Notes: generated by a model not told the origin, from the sequence alone. Positions 1-9,251 are shown, numbered from the stretch's first letter. The stretch is 64,000 bases of DNA from Parundibacterium terreum (GCF_014636315.1 NZ_BMED01000006.1:62001-126000), one strand, 5' to 3'. Made by a program: numbers and translations.

Positions 1-642
1 GCTGGGGTCAAGCTCGTCTTCCAGTTCCTTCAGTGTCTTGCGTATCAAGACCTCGGAGTGCTCGGTCTGTACCCGCGTATATTTTTCATCGGACTGGAAA
101 AACAGTACCTCCCTGGTACTGATCATACGCAGGCTGGTACCGCTGCTGGCCTGTATCCAGCGCAAATAATCACGCTTGCCCGTGCCTCCTTGTGCATGCT
201 GTACCAGTTGCTGCAATAGTTGCTCTATATTTTCCGGCACCGCGCTGGCGCGCTGCAGATGCGCGATCCTTTCCTGCAACCGGCCACAGGTGCGGCGCAG
301 GCGTTCCGCATCGATGGGTTTTAACAGGTAATCCAGCGCGCCCTGCTCAAATGCATGCACCGCATACTCGTCGTAGGCAGTCACAAAGACGATATGGCAT
401 TGCTGCATCAGAAAACGCGCCGCTTCCAGCCCGGTTTGTCCCGGCATGCGTATGTCCAGGAACACAATATCGGGCCGCAGCATGCCTGCCTGCGTGACGG
501 CTTCCAGGCCATTGCCGGCTTCGCCAACGATCATCAGTTCCGGCCACACTTCGCGCAAACGCGCGCGCAATTGTTCGCGCATCGGCGGCTCGTCATCGAC
601 AATCAGCGCAGTTATGGTTTTATAGTTAGCTCCACCATTCAT
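1..642 (-). CDS. LytTR-family response regulator (3' end outside window)
   Basis: The 214 codons present encode an N-terminal receiver domain with acidic pocket VDDE at about residues 15-18 and phospho-acceptor D63 in FLDIRMPG. The conserved Thr/Ser and Lys positions follow (FVTAYDEYAV, YLLKPI). After a short linker comes the start of a LytTR DNA-binding domain (ISTREVLFFQSDEKYT, then TEHSEVLIRKTLKELE). The family is usually 240-260 residues, so roughly 30-45 residues lie off the left edge. The ATG overlaps the stop of the upstream kinase gene by four bases (ATGA), which indicates translational coupling and a cognate pair. Family knowledge: these regulators (AlgR/LytR/YehT type) bind DNA repeats through a beta-rich domain. 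The target genes cannot be read from the window. Confidence 0.93.
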   Translation of the reverse strand, partial: MNGGANYKTITALIVDDEPPMREQLRARLREVWPELMIVGEAGNGLEAVTQAGMLRPDIVFLDIRMPGQTGLEAARFLMQQCHIVFVTAYDEYAVHAFEQGALDYLLKPIDAERLRRTCGRLQERIAHLQRASAVPENIEQLLQQLVQHAQGGTGKRDYLRWIQASSGTSLRMISTREVLFFQSDEKYTRVQTEHSEVLIRKTLKELEDELDPS

Positions 643-1547
643 CGTTCTGCAGCTCCCGTTTTCTTATCAGGCGTCTGTATGGGCACACGTATGCAGGTGT
701 AGGCACCACCCTGCGCCGGTATTTCTATGATCAATTGAGCGGTGCCACCGAACAGCATTTTCAGGCGCTCGCGTATATTGGCCAGACCTATGCCGTCGCC
801 CGCATGCAGGTTGAAGCCGACGCCATTGTCTATCACTTCCACATGCAGGAATTTCTCGCGCACGCTGGCGCGGATATCGATATGGCCGCCTTGCGTCTTG
901 GGCTCCAGCCCATGCTTGATCGCGTTCTCCACCAGCGTCTGTATCATCATCGGCGGAAAAGGCGTTTCGGCCAGGCTTTCGGGCAGTTCGATGGCAACCG
1001 TCAGCCGGTCGCGCATGCGCGCCTGCATGATGGTCAGGTAGGCGCGCGCCAGTTCGATTTGTCGCCCCAGCGTGCCGCCGCCCTTGTCGCGCATCTGCGG
1101 CAGAGCCGAACGCAGGTACTGGATCAGATGGGTATGGATGCGCGCGGCCTGCGGCGGATCGGTTTCTATCAATTGGCCTATCAGCGCCAGCGTATTGAAC
1201 AGGAAGTGCGGCTCTATCTGAGCCTGCAGCGTCGCCATCTGCGCTTCCATCAGGCGCCGCTCCAGCGCCTCCACATTGGCGCGGGTGGTTGCCGCATCGG
1301 CAGCCAGATCGGCACGGCGCTTACCGCCGGCCAGCACCTTGACGCCAATGGAGACGAATGCAAACATCGCTGCCGGTTGCGGCATATTCAGCATGCCGCC
1401 GAAAATCAGCGCCGCAAAGCAGATAATGAGCAGGTTGCGCCAGGATACAACGGCCAGCCAGTCAAAAAACGCCCACCATAGCACCGAAATTGTCTCGCCA
1501 ACCTCGCGCAACAAGGGCAGCAGGCGGTTGCTATCGTTTTGATTCAT
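639..1547 (-). CDS. LytS/YehU-type membrane sensor histidine kinase
   Basis: A 302-residue protein with two membrane segments near residues 36-52 and 58-74, a coiled linker, and a His_kinase-family phospho-acceptor region (QIEPHFLFNTL, H114). An HATPase domain follows with N box (VENAIKHG), G1 (DNGVGF) and G2 (GIGLANIRERL). The H-box type is the one that pairs with LytTR regulators, matching the overlapping downstream gene. The start chosen is ATG 1547, one base after the stop of the preceding small membrane protein gene; a longer reading frame to 1616 would overlap that gene. There is no large periplasmic domain, so the signal is probably sensed in the membrane or delivered by a partner, perhaps the adjacent small membrane protein (inference). 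Confidence 0.92.
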   Translation of the reverse strand: MNQNDSNRLLPLLREVGETISVLWWAFFDWLAVVSWRNLLIICFAALIFGGMLNMPQPAAMFAFVSIGVKVLAGGKRRADLAADAATTRANVEALERRLMEAQMATLQAQIEPHFLFNTLALIGQLIETDPPQAARIHTHLIQYLRSALPQMRDKGGGTLGRQIELARAYLTIMQARMRDRLTVAIELPESLAETPFPPMMIQTLVENAIKHGLEPKTQGGHIDIRASVREKFLHVEVIDNGVGFNLHAGDGIGLANIRERLKMLFGGTAQLIIEIPAQGGAYTCIRVPIQTPDKKTGAAER

Positions 1548-1548
1548 A

Positions 1549-1848
1549 TCACTCGTCCGCGTGCTTGCCGGGGTTGCCAAGCAACAGGGGCCGCCGGCGT
1601 GCCTTCCTGACGGCAAGAACCGACAGCAGCAACACCAGTTTTATGCCCAGGAAGAGTACGAACAGCATGAAAGCCAGCGGCAGGATAGTCAGCATAAAGG
1701 CCAATCCTATGCACAGCAGCATTAGCCGCGGCAAAGGCAGGCGCATCAAGGTGCGGCCGCCGTGAGTAACCAATCCGGTGAAAGCCTCTGCCACATCGCG
1801 CAGTAATTCCATGATGCTGTCGCCCGACATGCCTGTGTGGTTTTTCAT
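1549..1848 (-). CDS. Small membrane protein co-transcribed with LytTR two-component system
   Basis: A 99-residue protein whose start (ATG 1848) is set by a good GGAG ribosome site eight bases upstream; the open frame runs further upstream but without a start signal or family resemblance. It has a soluble N-terminal helix (about 1-35) and then two closely spaced hydrophobic helices (about 42-60 and 62-82), ending in a basic tail (VRKARRR). I do not recognise a named family. It lies directly before the histidine kinase gene with a one-base gap to its ATG, so the three genes probably form one operon. An accessory or signal-relay role for the kinase is possible but only inferred from position. 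Confidence 0.75.
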   Translation of the reverse strand: MKNHTGMSGDSIMELLRDVAEAFTGLVTHGGRTLMRLPLPRLMLLCIGLAFMLTILPLAFMLFVLFLGIKLVLLLSVLAVRKARRRPLLLGNPGKHADE

Positions 1849-2050
1849 CGTTTTCTCCGTAAGTCTGTTGATGCCTGCACTGTAACAAGTGCTCATACGC
1901 CGCGCCATGACGCTCCGATGAATCGCCAAATCGAGGGGCCAACCGGTGTTTGCAGGCGATGAAAAGAAACGTTGCAAGCACCGGCACAGCATCCAAGCCT
2001 GCCCGCATCGCTTACAATATCTATTAATTTTGATAATAAATGAAGTATTT

Positions 2051-2626
2051 GTGAAAAATACCACTTTCAGCCCTGATTTAGTCCGCCGCGTCCCTCTGCT
2101 GCGCGCCGCGGCGCTGGCAGGCGTGATAGCACTCGCAGCCTGTAGCCCGAAGCTGGACTGGCGCGAAGTCCATGGCGAAAACGCACCTTATACCGCCCTG
2201 CTGCCGGCCAAGCCTTCGTCATTTTCACGCGAGATGGATTTGCACGGCATCAAAATGACCATGCATATGATGGCAGCCGACGTCGACGGCACCAGCTTTG
2301 CGATAGGCAGCGCCAAGCTGCCTGACAACGCGCAGGCACTGGCAGCGCTGGAAGGCATTAAAGACGGCATGCTGAAAAACATCGATGGCCAGGTCAGCAG
2401 TGAAAAATCTGCCGGCGCCTCCGCTTCCACCACCAACGGCAGCAAGCAAACCCGCTCCTACGATGTAGAAGCGCACGGCAAACTGCAGAACGGCCAGCCG
2501 GTCGTGCTGGCTGCCAGATTTGTAGCCAGCGACCAGTGGGTGTATCAGGCTGTCATCATTGGCAACGAAAAGCTGATGACCAGGGATGCGATCGATACCT
2601 TCATGACTGCGTTCAAGACGCAATAG
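2051..2626 (+). CDS. Predicted lipoprotein of unknown function
   Basis: A 191-residue protein with an N-terminal signal peptide ending in a lipobox (IALAAC, C31), so it is probably lipidated and exported. The start chosen is GTG 2051, which gives a standard signal sequence; the upstream extension of the frame lacks one. The mature part contains DWREVHGENAPYTALLPAKPSSF followed by an alternating beta pattern, a Ser/Thr-rich stretch around residues 115-130, and a C-terminal segment ending IDTFMTAFKTQ. I know similar proteins only as uncharacterised proteobacterial lipoproteins. The gene is divergent from the LytTR operon, with about 200 bp between their starts, and stands alone. Confidence 0.8.
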   Translation: MKNTTFSPDLVRRVPLLRAAALAGVIALAACSPKLDWREVHGENAPYTALLPAKPSSFSREMDLHGIKMTMHMMAADVDGTSFAIGSAKLPDNAQALAALEGIKDGMLKNIDGQVSSEKSAGASASTTNGSKQTRSYDVEAHGKLQNGQPVVLAARFVASDQWVYQAVIIGNEKLMTRDAIDTFMTAFKTQ

Positions 2627-3048
2627 GCAAGGCTTTGCCGCTGCCGGGCAATCTTAATAGCCTCGCGGCAAAGTTTTTCAAGCGAAAAATATTGAAAAAA
2701 CCGGTTTCGGCGCACAGCTATGTTGCATCCGCAAATGATTCGCGGATGCAAGGGTTCGTTGCTGATGAAAGGCCATCAGAGGGTATAAATGACGGTATTA
2801 TTGCTGTTTTCGCGCATACCGCGCGGCAAAACCGCATTTTTTGCAGCAATTTGTATCGTAAAGAAAAAAATCTTTAGTTTGTACGCTGCCGCTCTGCGGC
2901 GAACGTTTTTTAGGATTATCATTAAAGTGACCCCGCTGGCTGATGCCGCAGTGTAAACAGGCGAAGTCCTTGCACTGCAGCATACGGGAACTTCCAGCGG
3001 AACAGGTCTTGCATTTGCGCAAACAACGAAAAATAAGGAGTTGGTTTC
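2627..3048. other. Intergenic region with one strong inverted repeat
   Basis: No convincing gene. The main structure is a perfect 10-bp inverted repeat, TTGCATCCGC (2723-2732) and GCGGATGCAA (2742-2751), with a 9-base loop. It lies about 100 bp after the lipoprotein gene and could be a terminator without a U-tract or an operator. The last 15 bases carry the AAGGAG ribosome site of the DUF1840 gene. Confidence 0.5.
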
Positions 3049-3393
3049 ATGTTAATCACTTTCAAATCGAAAGCCGCCGCCGAAGTCACGATGTATAAAG
3101 AGCATGCGCGTCGAATTTTGGAGCTACTCCACAAGGATGTCGACATCGGCGTCATCACTTCCGAAGAAACCGGAAATGCCATCAAGATCATTGAAGCTGC
3201 GGTCAATGAGAGCAAGGTTCATCCTGTATCCGAGATCGTGCAAAGGGATATCGACGTTCACCACAATGACACCGTTGATGACAATGAACACGAGAAGATA
3301 GAAACGGTCAGCTTTTCCGCTCGCGCCTATCCGCTGCTGGAAATGCTGCATGCAGCCCACAAGATGCAGCGTGATGTGATGTGGGGAGTCTGA
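3049..3393 (+). CDS. DUF1840 family protein
   Basis: A 114-residue soluble protein. The N terminus LITFKSKAAAEVTMYKEHARRILELLHKD and the following segment GVITSEETGNAIKIIEAAV match the DUF1840 pattern I know from Burkholderiales; the function of the family is unknown. The C-terminal part has an acidic middle (DDNEHEKIE) and a helix ending MQRDVMWGV. ATG 3049 follows an AAGGAG site at the right distance. Its stop overlaps the next start (TGATG), so it is translationally coupled to the alpha/beta hydrolase. That linkage gives a context but not a role. Confidence 0.85.
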   Translation: MLITFKSKAAAEVTMYKEHARRILELLHKDVDIGVITSEETGNAIKIIEAAVNESKVHPVSEIVQRDIDVHHNDTVDDNEHEKIETVSFSARAYPLLEMLHAAHKMQRDVMWGV

Positions 3394-4319
3394 TGACATC
3401 CCATATAGAGGATACGTCTGAATTTCATCTTAAAACCATAGACGGCACGTCCCTGTTTGTCAGGGACTGGCCTTTGCCCGGACAAATCTCCGGTGAAAAG
3501 GCCGCGCCGGTGCGTGATGGCATCGTCATCATGCACGGACTGGGCGAGCATTGCGGCCGTTATGCGCATGTGGCGCGTTTTTTCAACGCGCTGGGCTTTG
3601 TCGTCCGTACCTACGACCACCGCGGCCACGGAAAATCCGGCGGCCCGCGTGGCGATGTGCCCGATGAAGAAGCAATGCTGCGCGACGCCCGGCTGGTCAT
3701 GAACGACTTTGCGCGGCAGCTATCGGCCCCGCCCATCTTGCTCGGGCATAGCATGGGAGGCTTGTTTGCTGCACGCTTTGCCGCTGCAGGACTGGCGCCT
3801 TTGCGTGCGCTGATATTGTCGTCACCGGCGCTGGCGCTGCGCATGTCGCCTGTCCAGAAGCTGATGCTGAAAGCCGCCACCGCGCTGATACCCGGCGTGG
3901 GCATTTCCAATGGCCTGAAGACCCGCTACCTGTCGCATGACAAGGAAGTCGTCATCGCCTATCAAAACGATGTGCTGGTGCACTCCAAGATCAGTGCGCG
4001 GCTGCTTGGCAGCATGCTGAAGTCCATGGGCTATGTTGCCGGCCATGCGGCGCAACTGAAGATACCGACACTACTGGTGGTCGCCGTCGAAGACCGTCTG
4101 GTAGACCCTGCGGGCAGCCGCAACCTGTTCGCGCACCTGGCGCCATCGCTAGCAAGCGCCCACTTCTATGATGGTTTTTACCATGAGATTTTCAATGAAG
4201 TGGACGCCTCGCGGGTATTTGACGATGTTCACAACTGGCTGCAAAAACAGCAGTTGATGCCGGAATCCGCACCTATCGTACCTACCGCTACAGCCGCAAC
4301 CGCTATTCACGCAATGTAA
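3393..4319 (+). CDS. Alpha/beta hydrolase of the monoglyceride lipase/lysophospholipase type
   Basis: A 308-residue Hydrolase_4 (serine aminopeptidase S33-like) protein. Signature segments are the oxyanion-side HGLGEHCGRY near residues 48-57, YDHRGHGKSGG near 74-84, the nucleophile elbow GHSMGG with S120, the acid in VVAVEDRLVDP, and the catalytic histidine in FYHEIFNE. Family knowledge: such enzymes cleave monoacylglycerols or lysophospholipids; the exact substrate cannot be told from sequence. No signal peptide, so probably cytoplasmic. The ATG overlaps the DUF1840 stop, and the first few codons of an in-frame extension (from 3381) are not needed. Confidence 0.9.
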   Translation: MTSHIEDTSEFHLKTIDGTSLFVRDWPLPGQISGEKAAPVRDGIVIMHGLGEHCGRYAHVARFFNALGFVVRTYDHRGHGKSGGPRGDVPDEEAMLRDARLVMNDFARQLSAPPILLGHSMGGLFAARFAAAGLAPLRALILSSPALALRMSPVQKLMLKAATALIPGVGISNGLKTRYLSHDKEVVIAYQNDVLVHSKISARLLGSMLKSMGYVAGHAAQLKIPTLLVVAVEDRLVDPAGSRNLFAHLAPSLASAHFYDGFYHEIFNEVDASRVFDDVHNWLQKQQLMPESAPIVPTATAATAIHAM

Positions 4320-4746
4320 GTCTTACGGCCGGTAGTGGCATGCTCGCCGGCTGGGCCGTGCTTGCTTTTTCAGCAAGCTTCCCGGCCTTGGTAACCAGCA
4401 GTATCGCAAAATTATTGTTTTTACCTGAAAAACCGGCTTTTGCCCTCTCCGGCAATGCACGACTCAGCGTAACTACGGTATAGGCTGGTACACTAGCGCG
4501 CCGTGCAGATCGAAACCTCAGCCCGCACCGCTGCCTGATTTAGCCGGCAAGCGCTGATGTCATGCATATCAGGAAGGTATGATCTGCACGAAAACCAGAC
4601 TGACGTAAGCCTGTGCTACTGATGCAGGCTTACAACGCGGCCTTGGATTAGCATCCAAAAAACGGACCTGGACGGGCCACGCGTAGTATTGTGGTGTTTC
4701 CGGTTCGCCGACAGTCCCGAATATCTAGTATCAAATCCGTAGCCCT
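4320..4746. other. Intergenic region with nested inverted repeats upstream of rsmB
   Basis: No gene is visible. Besides the hairpin near 4360 it contains CGTGCAGATC (4502-4511) matched by GATCTGCACG (4581-4590), a perfect 10-bp inverted repeat 69 bases apart. Just after it comes a compact hairpin, GTAAGCCTG (4605-4613) with CAGGCTTAC (4625-4633). Together they could form a structured leader or small RNA of about 130 nt. No promoter could be fixed. Confidence 0.4.
4360..4378 (+). terminator. Candidate hairpin after the hydrolase operon
   Basis: GCTTGCT (4360-4366) pairs with AGCAAGC (4372-4378) around a TTTTC loop, and flanking GGGCC/GGCC can extend the stem to about 4353-4387. It sits 40 bp after the hydrolase stop. 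There is no clean run of T after it, so intrinsic termination is only plausible. Confidence 0.4.
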
Positions 4747-6105
4747 ATGTTGCCTCCATCCAGAAAAACCATCACCAAACCCGCTCCCGCCGACTTCAAG
4801 GCGGTCGAGGTCAAGCCCGATTCCCTCGCCTTCAGCCTGCTGGGCGCGGCGCAAGCCGTTGCCTATGTATTAGAGGGGACCGCCTTGCCGCAGGCGCTGG
4901 CCAAGGTTTTTGCCCAAAATAATGCTTCACCGCAAGCACGCGGCGCGATCCAGGATATTTCCTACCGTACCATGCGCCAGGTCGGCCAGGCTGATGCCTT
5001 GCTGACGGCGATGACCAGCAAGGCGCCGGAACCGGCACTGCTGTACGGCCTGCTGTGCTGCGCGCTGACGCTGATCATCAAGGTCGGCGATGAAGACTTG
5101 CCGTATGAGCCTTTTGTCGTGGTGGACCAGGCGGTGACCGCCGCATCTTCCAACCCGCACATGGCACATGCGAAGGGCATGGTCAATGCGATACTGCGCC
5201 GCTTCCTGCGCGAACAGGATGAACTGACAATTACGGTATTAAAACAGCCGGCTGCCTTGTGGAATTATCCGCAATGGTGGGTGGACCAATGCAAGGCCGC
5301 TTATCCCAAGGATTGGCAGGCAATCTTGCGTTCCGGCAATTTACCTCCCCCGCTGACACTACGGGTGAACCGGCGCCAGAACAGCGTTGCCGATTATCTG
5401 CGCGTGCTGGAAGCGCAGCAAGTTGCAGCCACCCAGATCGGCCCGGACGCCATACGCCTGGCCAAGCCGGTGCCGGTGCACCAGATCCCGGGTTTTGACC
5501 GCGGCCACGCGTCGGTGCAGGATGCCGCCGCGCAGATGGCTGCGCCGCTGCTGGATGTGGCCAACGGCATGCGGGTACTGGATGCCTGTGCAGCCCCCGG
5601 CGGCAAGACCGGACATTTGCTGGAAAGCGCGGATCTGCAACTGACTGCGCTGGACTCCGATCCAAAGCGCCTGACCCGCATCCAGGAAAACCTGGACCGG
5701 CTGGGACTATCTGCCACACTGAAGACCGGCGACGCCAGCAAGACCAACTGGTGGGACGGCCAGCTCTTCGACCGCATCCTGGCGGATGTGCCGTGTACCG
5801 CGTCCGGCATAGTCCGACGCCACCCGGACATACGCTGGCTGCGCCGCAAGTCGGACGCAACGCAACTGGCGGCCTTGTCAGCCAGAATCCTGGACAATTT
5901 GTGGGCCATGCTGAAACCGGAAGGAAAACTGTTGCTGGTGACCTGCTCCATCTGGCCCATGGAGTCGGAAGGCCAGGCCGCCGCCTTCGCCAAACGCCAC
6001 CAGGCCATCCGGCTGGACGCACCCGGACAGTTGCTGCCCACGTCGGATGGCAACAACGATCATGACGGTTTGTTCTATGCCTTGTTCCAAAAACCGGCGG
6101 CCTGA
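4747..6105 (+). CDS. rsmB: 16S rRNA m5C967 methyltransferase RsmB
   Basis: The 452-residue protein has the family's usual length and order: an N-terminal NusB-like RNA-binding domain (about 25-170) and a C-terminal Rossmann methyltransferase. It has the SAM-binding loop CAAPGGKTGHLLE, the acid in TALDSDPKRL, DVPCTASGIVRRHPDIRW carrying the first cysteine, and LVTCSIWPMESE carrying the catalytic TC cysteine. Family knowledge: it methylates C967 (E. coli numbering) of 16S rRNA. The start at ATG 4747 keeps a 20-25 residue basic extension. Downstream are DUF4390 and the NtrY/NtrX-like genes, an order that I know from other Burkholderiales. Confidence 0.96.
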   Translation: MLPPSRKTITKPAPADFKAVEVKPDSLAFSLLGAAQAVAYVLEGTALPQALAKVFAQNNASPQARGAIQDISYRTMRQVGQADALLTAMTSKAPEPALLYGLLCCALTLIIKVGDEDLPYEPFVVVDQAVTAASSNPHMAHAKGMVNAILRRFLREQDELTITVLKQPAALWNYPQWWVDQCKAAYPKDWQAILRSGNLPPPLTLRVNRRQNSVADYLRVLEAQQVAATQIGPDAIRLAKPVPVHQIPGFDRGHASVQDAAAQMAAPLLDVANGMRVLDACAAPGGKTGHLLESADLQLTALDSDPKRLTRIQENLDRLGLSATLKTGDASKTNWWDGQLFDRILADVPCTASGIVRRHPDIRWLRRKSDATQLAALSARILDNLWAMLKPEGKLLLVTCSIWPMESEGQAAAFAKRHQAIRLDAPGQLLPTSDGNNDHDGLFYALFQKPAA

Positions 6106-6179
6106 CGCAACTTTCAAGATATGATGGCGGTCATATCAATCCTTTTCTTACTCTGGATACAACGCCTTTTCATTATCAC

Positions 6180-6755
6180 ATGATCAGACGCCCTGTTTAT
6201 TTGCTGATGCACTGCCTGCTGGCCCTGCTGCTTTTGTTGCAAGCACCGGCACAGGCCGCCAATGCAGAAGTGACAACAGCCCGGATAGAGTCCAGCGAAG
6301 AGGGCTACCGGATATTTGCCGGTTTTTCCTTTGAACTCAGCCACGCACTGGAAGACGCCATCACGCGCGGCATCCCCATGTATTTCATGACCGAGGTCGA
6401 ACTGACCCGGCCGCGCTGGTACTGGTTCGACGAAAAAGCAATCAACTCCACGCAAACAGTCAAGATCAGCTACAACGTGTGGACCCGGCAATATACCTCG
6501 TCCAGCAGCGGCAGCCTGCCGCAGAACTTCACCACGCTGGAAGAAGCAATGAATACCGTACTCAGACCGCGCCGCTGGGTGGTGGCTGAGAAATCCGACC
6601 TGACCAGTGGCGCCACCTACAATGTCGCAGTGCGCCTGAAGCTGGACCTCGGCCAGGTTCCCAAGCAACCCTTGTTGATCAATGCACTGAATAATAGTGA
6701 CTGGCGCCTGTCGTCCGAGTGGAAGCGATTTACCTTCAAGGCGGACGAGAAGTGA
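6180..6755 (+). CDS. DUF4390 exported protein
   Basis: A 191-residue protein with a clear N-terminal signal peptide (hydrophobic run LLMHCLLALLLLLQ, cleavage after about AQA at 24). A beta-rich mature region contains IFAGFSFELSHALEDAITRGIPMYF and ELTRPRWYWFDEK, the recognisable DUF4390 core. The function of the family is unknown; it nearly always precedes an NtrY-type kinase in betaproteobacteria, so it may modulate that sensor in the periplasm (inference). Its last codons overlap the GTG start of the kinase gene, showing coupling. Confidence 0.9.
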   Translation: MIRRPVYLLMHCLLALLLLLQAPAQAANAEVTTARIESSEEGYRIFAGFSFELSHALEDAITRGIPMYFMTEVELTRPRWYWFDEKAINSTQTVKISYNVWTRQYTSSSSGSLPQNFTTLEEAMNTVLRPRRWVVAEKSDLTSGATYNVAVRLKLDLGQVPKQPLLINALNNSDWRLSSEWKRFTFKADEK

Positions 6756-9118
6756 CAAGAATTTTGCGGTATGCGCTGATTATCGGCGGCGGGGTGATGG
6801 GTATCCTGCTATTCCTGCTGATGTCGGCATCGGAAAACTCCTCCCGGCTGGAACAGTATTATGTATGGCTGGTCGGTGCCAATGCGCTGATTGCGTGCGC
6901 GCTGCTGTTCATGGTCAGCACCTTGCTGTGGCGCCTGTTCAAGCGTTACCGCGCCGGCGAATTCGGCTCGCGCCTGATGACCCGGCTGGTACTACTGTTT
7001 GCGCTGGTCGGCATCGTGCCGGGTGCAGTGATTTATGTGGTATCAGTACAGTTTGTCAGCCGCTCCATCGAATCCTGGTTTGACGTAAAGATAGAATCGG
7101 CGCTGGAATCGGGTTTCAACCTGGGCCGTAGTGCACTGGAGCTGTCACTGGCGGATTTGCAGAGCCGGGCCCGCAATATGGCGTCGCAATTGTCGGAACC
7201 GTCCGAAGCGTCGATGGCGATCCACCTGTCGCGGCTGCGCGAACAGATGCAGGTGCAGGATGCGATCATCGTCAACAGCCGCGGCCGGGTAATTGCATCC
7301 GCCAGCGGCAATGTACGCGCCTTGTTGCCGGAAATACCCAGCCCGGCGATGATCAGGCAAGCCAGTATTTCGCGCATTTATGCGGCCACCGAAGGCAATC
7401 CTGAAGCCTCGGCACGAGCAGCCAGCAATGGCGACGGTAACAGCAATGCGCAAGCCGGGGCCAGCGCCTCTGCTGCAATCACCGAGGAGCCTACCGTTTT
7501 GCGCTCGCGGGTGGTCATCGCCTTGCAGACTTCCAATGCCGGCCTGTCGCTGCAAAATGATAATTTCTACCTGCAACTGATACACCCGGTGCCCAAGGAA
7601 CTGGCCGCCAATGCCGAATCGCTGCAAAACGCCGCCAGCGAATATGAAATCCGCTCGCGCAGTCGTGCCAGCCTGCGCAAGATGTATCTGTATACGCTGA
7701 CGCTGACCCTGCTGCTGGCGATTTTCGCCGCGATAGGCAGTGCCTTCATGATTTCCGGCGAGCTGGCCCGGCCCCTGCTGCTGCTGGCGGAAGGAACCAA
7801 GGCGGTGGCCGAAGGCAATCTGTCGCCGCGCCCCATCGTGACCACCTCCGACGAACTGGGCACGCTGACCAAGTCCTTCAATACGATGACCCGGCAATTA
7901 TCCGATGCGCGGGCCACGGTGGAAAAAAACCGCAGCGAGCTGGAAACCGCCAAAGCCTATCTGGAATCGGTACTGGCCAATATGTCGGCCGGCGTGATGG
8001 TGCTGGACCAGAGCCGCAACCTGGTGACCTGCAATGAATCGGTAGAGCGCATATTGCAGCGCAGCCTGGAAGGCGATATAGGCAAGAGCCTGACCGACAT
8101 CGAAGGCATGCATGCATTTGCGGCAGCGATAGACAAGGCTTTTTCAGAGCAGCATGCACAATCAGCGGCCGGCGGCGAGAATGAAAACGAGCAGCACTGG
8201 CAACAGCAGATAGAAATTCCGCGCATGCAGGCAGCCGGCAGCGCCAATGCCGCACCCGACCATACCGGCGACAAGAACAATACCGAAGAGCAGAACATTA
8301 CGCTGCTGGCGCGCGGCTCCCACCTGCCGGTGGCCTCCGGTACCGGCTATGTCGTGGTATTCGATGACATCAGCAACATCATCTCGGCGCAAAGGTCCAT
8401 CGCCTGGGGCGAAGTGGCCCGCCGCCTCGCGCATGAAATCAAGAATCCGCTGACGCCGATACAATTGTCAGCCGAGCGCCTGCAAATGAAGCTGCAGGAC
8501 AGGCTGGGCGAAGCGGATGCGGCGATCCTGAACAAGAGCACCACCACCATCGTGAACCAGGTGACGTCAATGAAACGCATGGTGGATGACTTCCGCGACT
8601 ATGCCAGGACGCCGCCTGCCGTGCTGAAGCAACTGAACCTGAGCGGCCTGATAGATGAAGTGCTGCACCTGTATGTTGCCGGCGATGACAGGGACGCGAT
8701 ACGCGTGAGCCTGGCGCCCGACCTGCCTTTGGTGATGGGCGACGCGACCCAGATGCGGCAAGTGATCCATAATCTGCTGCAAAATGCGCAGGATGCGGTC
8801 GCCGACAATGCCAAACCCGGCTTTGTGCCGCAAATCGACGTGAAGACGGAAGTGGTCAGGTATACCGGCGCGGACAAAGAGGGGCGCTCGGCAGTGCGTT
8901 TGTCGATTACCGACAATGGACCCGGTTTCAGCAGTAAAATCCTGGCGCGCGCGTTTGAACCTTATGCGACATCCAAGCCGCGCGGTACCGGTTTGGGATT
9001 GCCTATGGTCAAAAAAATCATAGATGAACACGGCGGTAGAATCGATATTCAAAATCGTAGCGATACAAACGGTGCAAAAGTATCGATTTTGCTGTTAAAG
9101 TTAGCACCGGATTCATGA
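6752..9118 (+). CDS. NtrY-like membrane sensor histidine kinase
   Basis: A 788-residue kinase beginning at GTG 6752, which overlaps the DUF4390 stop (GTGA); the frame is open further upstream but only inside that gene. Order: two to three N-terminal membrane helices (about 6-100), an extended extracytoplasmic sensor region with a low-complexity Ala/Gly/Asn/Ser insert around residues 215-240, another membrane helix near 310-335, a HAMP linker (ARPLLLLAEGTKAVAEGNL), a PAS-like segment (LESVLANMSAGVMVLD), and HisKA with H561 in RRLAHEIKNPLTPIQ. An HATPase domain follows with NLLQNAQDAV, DNGPGF and GTGLGLPMV. The H-box wording is NtrY-type. It is followed by a receiver protein of the NtrX group after 133 bp. 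Confidence 0.93.
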   Translation: MTRILRYALIIGGGVMGILLFLLMSASENSSRLEQYYVWLVGANALIACALLFMVSTLLWRLFKRYRAGEFGSRLMTRLVLLFALVGIVPGAVIYVVSVQFVSRSIESWFDVKIESALESGFNLGRSALELSLADLQSRARNMASQLSEPSEASMAIHLSRLREQMQVQDAIIVNSRGRVIASASGNVRALLPEIPSPAMIRQASISRIYAATEGNPEASARAASNGDGNSNAQAGASASAAITEEPTVLRSRVVIALQTSNAGLSLQNDNFYLQLIHPVPKELAANAESLQNAASEYEIRSRSRASLRKMYLYTLTLTLLLAIFAAIGSAFMISGELARPLLLLAEGTKAVAEGNLSPRPIVTTSDELGTLTKSFNTMTRQLSDARATVEKNRSELETAKAYLESVLANMSAGVMVLDQSRNLVTCNESVERILQRSLEGDIGKSLTDIEGMHAFAAAIDKAFSEQHAQSAAGGENENEQHWQQQIEIPRMQAAGSANAAPDHTGDKNNTEEQNITLLARGSHLPVASGTGYVVVFDDISNIISAQRSIAWGEVARRLAHEIKNPLTPIQLSAERLQMKLQDRLGEADAAILNKSTTTIVNQVTSMKRMVDDFRDYARTPPAVLKQLNLSGLIDEVLHLYVAGDDRDAIRVSLAPDLPLVMGDATQMRQVIHNLLQNAQDAVADNAKPGFVPQIDVKTEVVRYTGADKEGRSAVRLSITDNGPGFSSKILARAFEPYATSKPRGTGLGLPMVKKIIDEHGGRIDIQNRSDTNGAKVSILLLKLAPDS

Positions 9119-9251
9119 TGTGCCAGTTATTGTGATTTTCTGGCGGATTACGTGTCTCTGAATCCTGCTGCTGTCAAAACAAGAATACCAGTCTAACGTC
9201 CGGGAGAGACGCAGACTTTGACACTGGCGATGAATTTAATAGGGTAGATTT

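Noticed and set aside
735..1481. A 248-codon plus-strand frame opposite the LytS-type kinase
   Set aside because: Low-complexity His/Arg/Gln product, no motif; the kinase on the other strand is well supported.
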